NCBI GenBank assembly: GCA_004802725.1
Contig: SGPM01000202.1
Location: 1-45,398 of the forward strand
Reading direction: 5' to 3'
Source: Antrodiella citrinella
Lineage: Eukaryota > Basidiomycota > Agaricomycetes > Polyporales > Steccherinaceae
Length of the DNA: 45,398 bases
The notes beneath the pieces were generated by a model. It did no database searches. It saw only the letters and a program-made list of their open reading frames with translations, and was not told where the DNA came from. Of the stretch, positions 45,272-45,398 are shown in pieces. Both the position numbers and the translations under genes were made by a program. How positions within the stretch are numbered: the first letter of the stretch is position 1; the number at the start of each line of letters is the position of its first letter.

Positions 45272-45398
45272 TGAATTGTACAGCGACGCTTGGACAATGG
45301 TGTTTCTAGGCGTTCGGGTTGGAGTGTTTGGTGAGGGGGNTTAGGTCATTTTGGTACGTCCGTCTTCCACTCGGATGACTTTCNGCANATNGCNTGAT
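45272..45398. other. Right end with ambiguous bases
   Basis: Ns at 45340, 45384, 45388, 45391 and 45394. Falling quality toward the edge suggests a contig end. No feature seen. Confidence 0.7.

Overview
The window is nuclear DNA from a filamentous basidiomycete, most likely an Agaricomycete. Genes are split by many short introns (about 45-70 bases, GT-AG), some exons are only 17-40 bases, and several protein families are ones typical of mushroom-forming fungi: seven-helix proteins of the DUF6533 kind, kinase-like proteins with the RNIVVQPGPL signature, SRPK-like kinases and expanded F-box proteins. The right edge carries ambiguous bases and looks like a contig end. All exon joins were worked out by eye; where the phases close exactly I give lengths.

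Layout. 1-622 (+): 3' end of a GNL1-type GTPase with an acidic repeat tail. 938-2797 (-): DUF6533-like membrane protein. 3827-5871 (+): kinase-like protein, frame-broken. 5971-7172 (-): multi-pass membrane protein with one frame break. 8225-8906 (-): small conserved-looking protein. 9749-10969 (+): SRPK-like kinase A, truncated. 12179-13192 (-): derlin. 14163-14660 (+): second, dead kinase-like copy. 15179-15794 (+): small protein with a mitochondrial-type N-terminus. 16638-18137 (+): intact SRPK-like kinase B. 18413-20020 (-): third, dead kinase-like copy. 20465-21765 (-): intact nine-exon membrane protein. 22742-26269 (-): WW-WW-MyTH4-RhoGAP protein (Vilse/ARHGAP39 architecture). 26732-29031 (-): WS/DGAT-type acyltransferase. 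29637-31520: scrambled duplicate of the 20465-21765 gene. 32463-35065, 35195-35554, 39388-40750 and about 41300-42942: an F-box cluster with the AP endonuclease Apn1 (35566-37109, -) inside it. 44137-45271 (+): intact paralogue of the 5971-7172 membrane gene.

Housekeeping genes (GNL1-like GTPase, derlin for ER protein quality control, RhoGAP, Apn1 for base-excision repair) are interleaved with lineage-type paralogue pairs. In almost every pair or trio at least one member is broken: kinase-like 3 of 3, SRPK 1 of 2, nine-exon membrane gene 1 of 2, other membrane pair 1 of 2, F-box several. The strongest theme is gene birth and death by local duplication, inversion and possibly gene conversion, rather than a cooperating pathway. 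No CRISPR, rRNA, tRNA or complete transposon was seen. I did not find a convincing new multi-gene system. Best leads are the scrambled duplicate, the SRPK near-identity tract with a sharp edge, and the small uncharacterised proteins.
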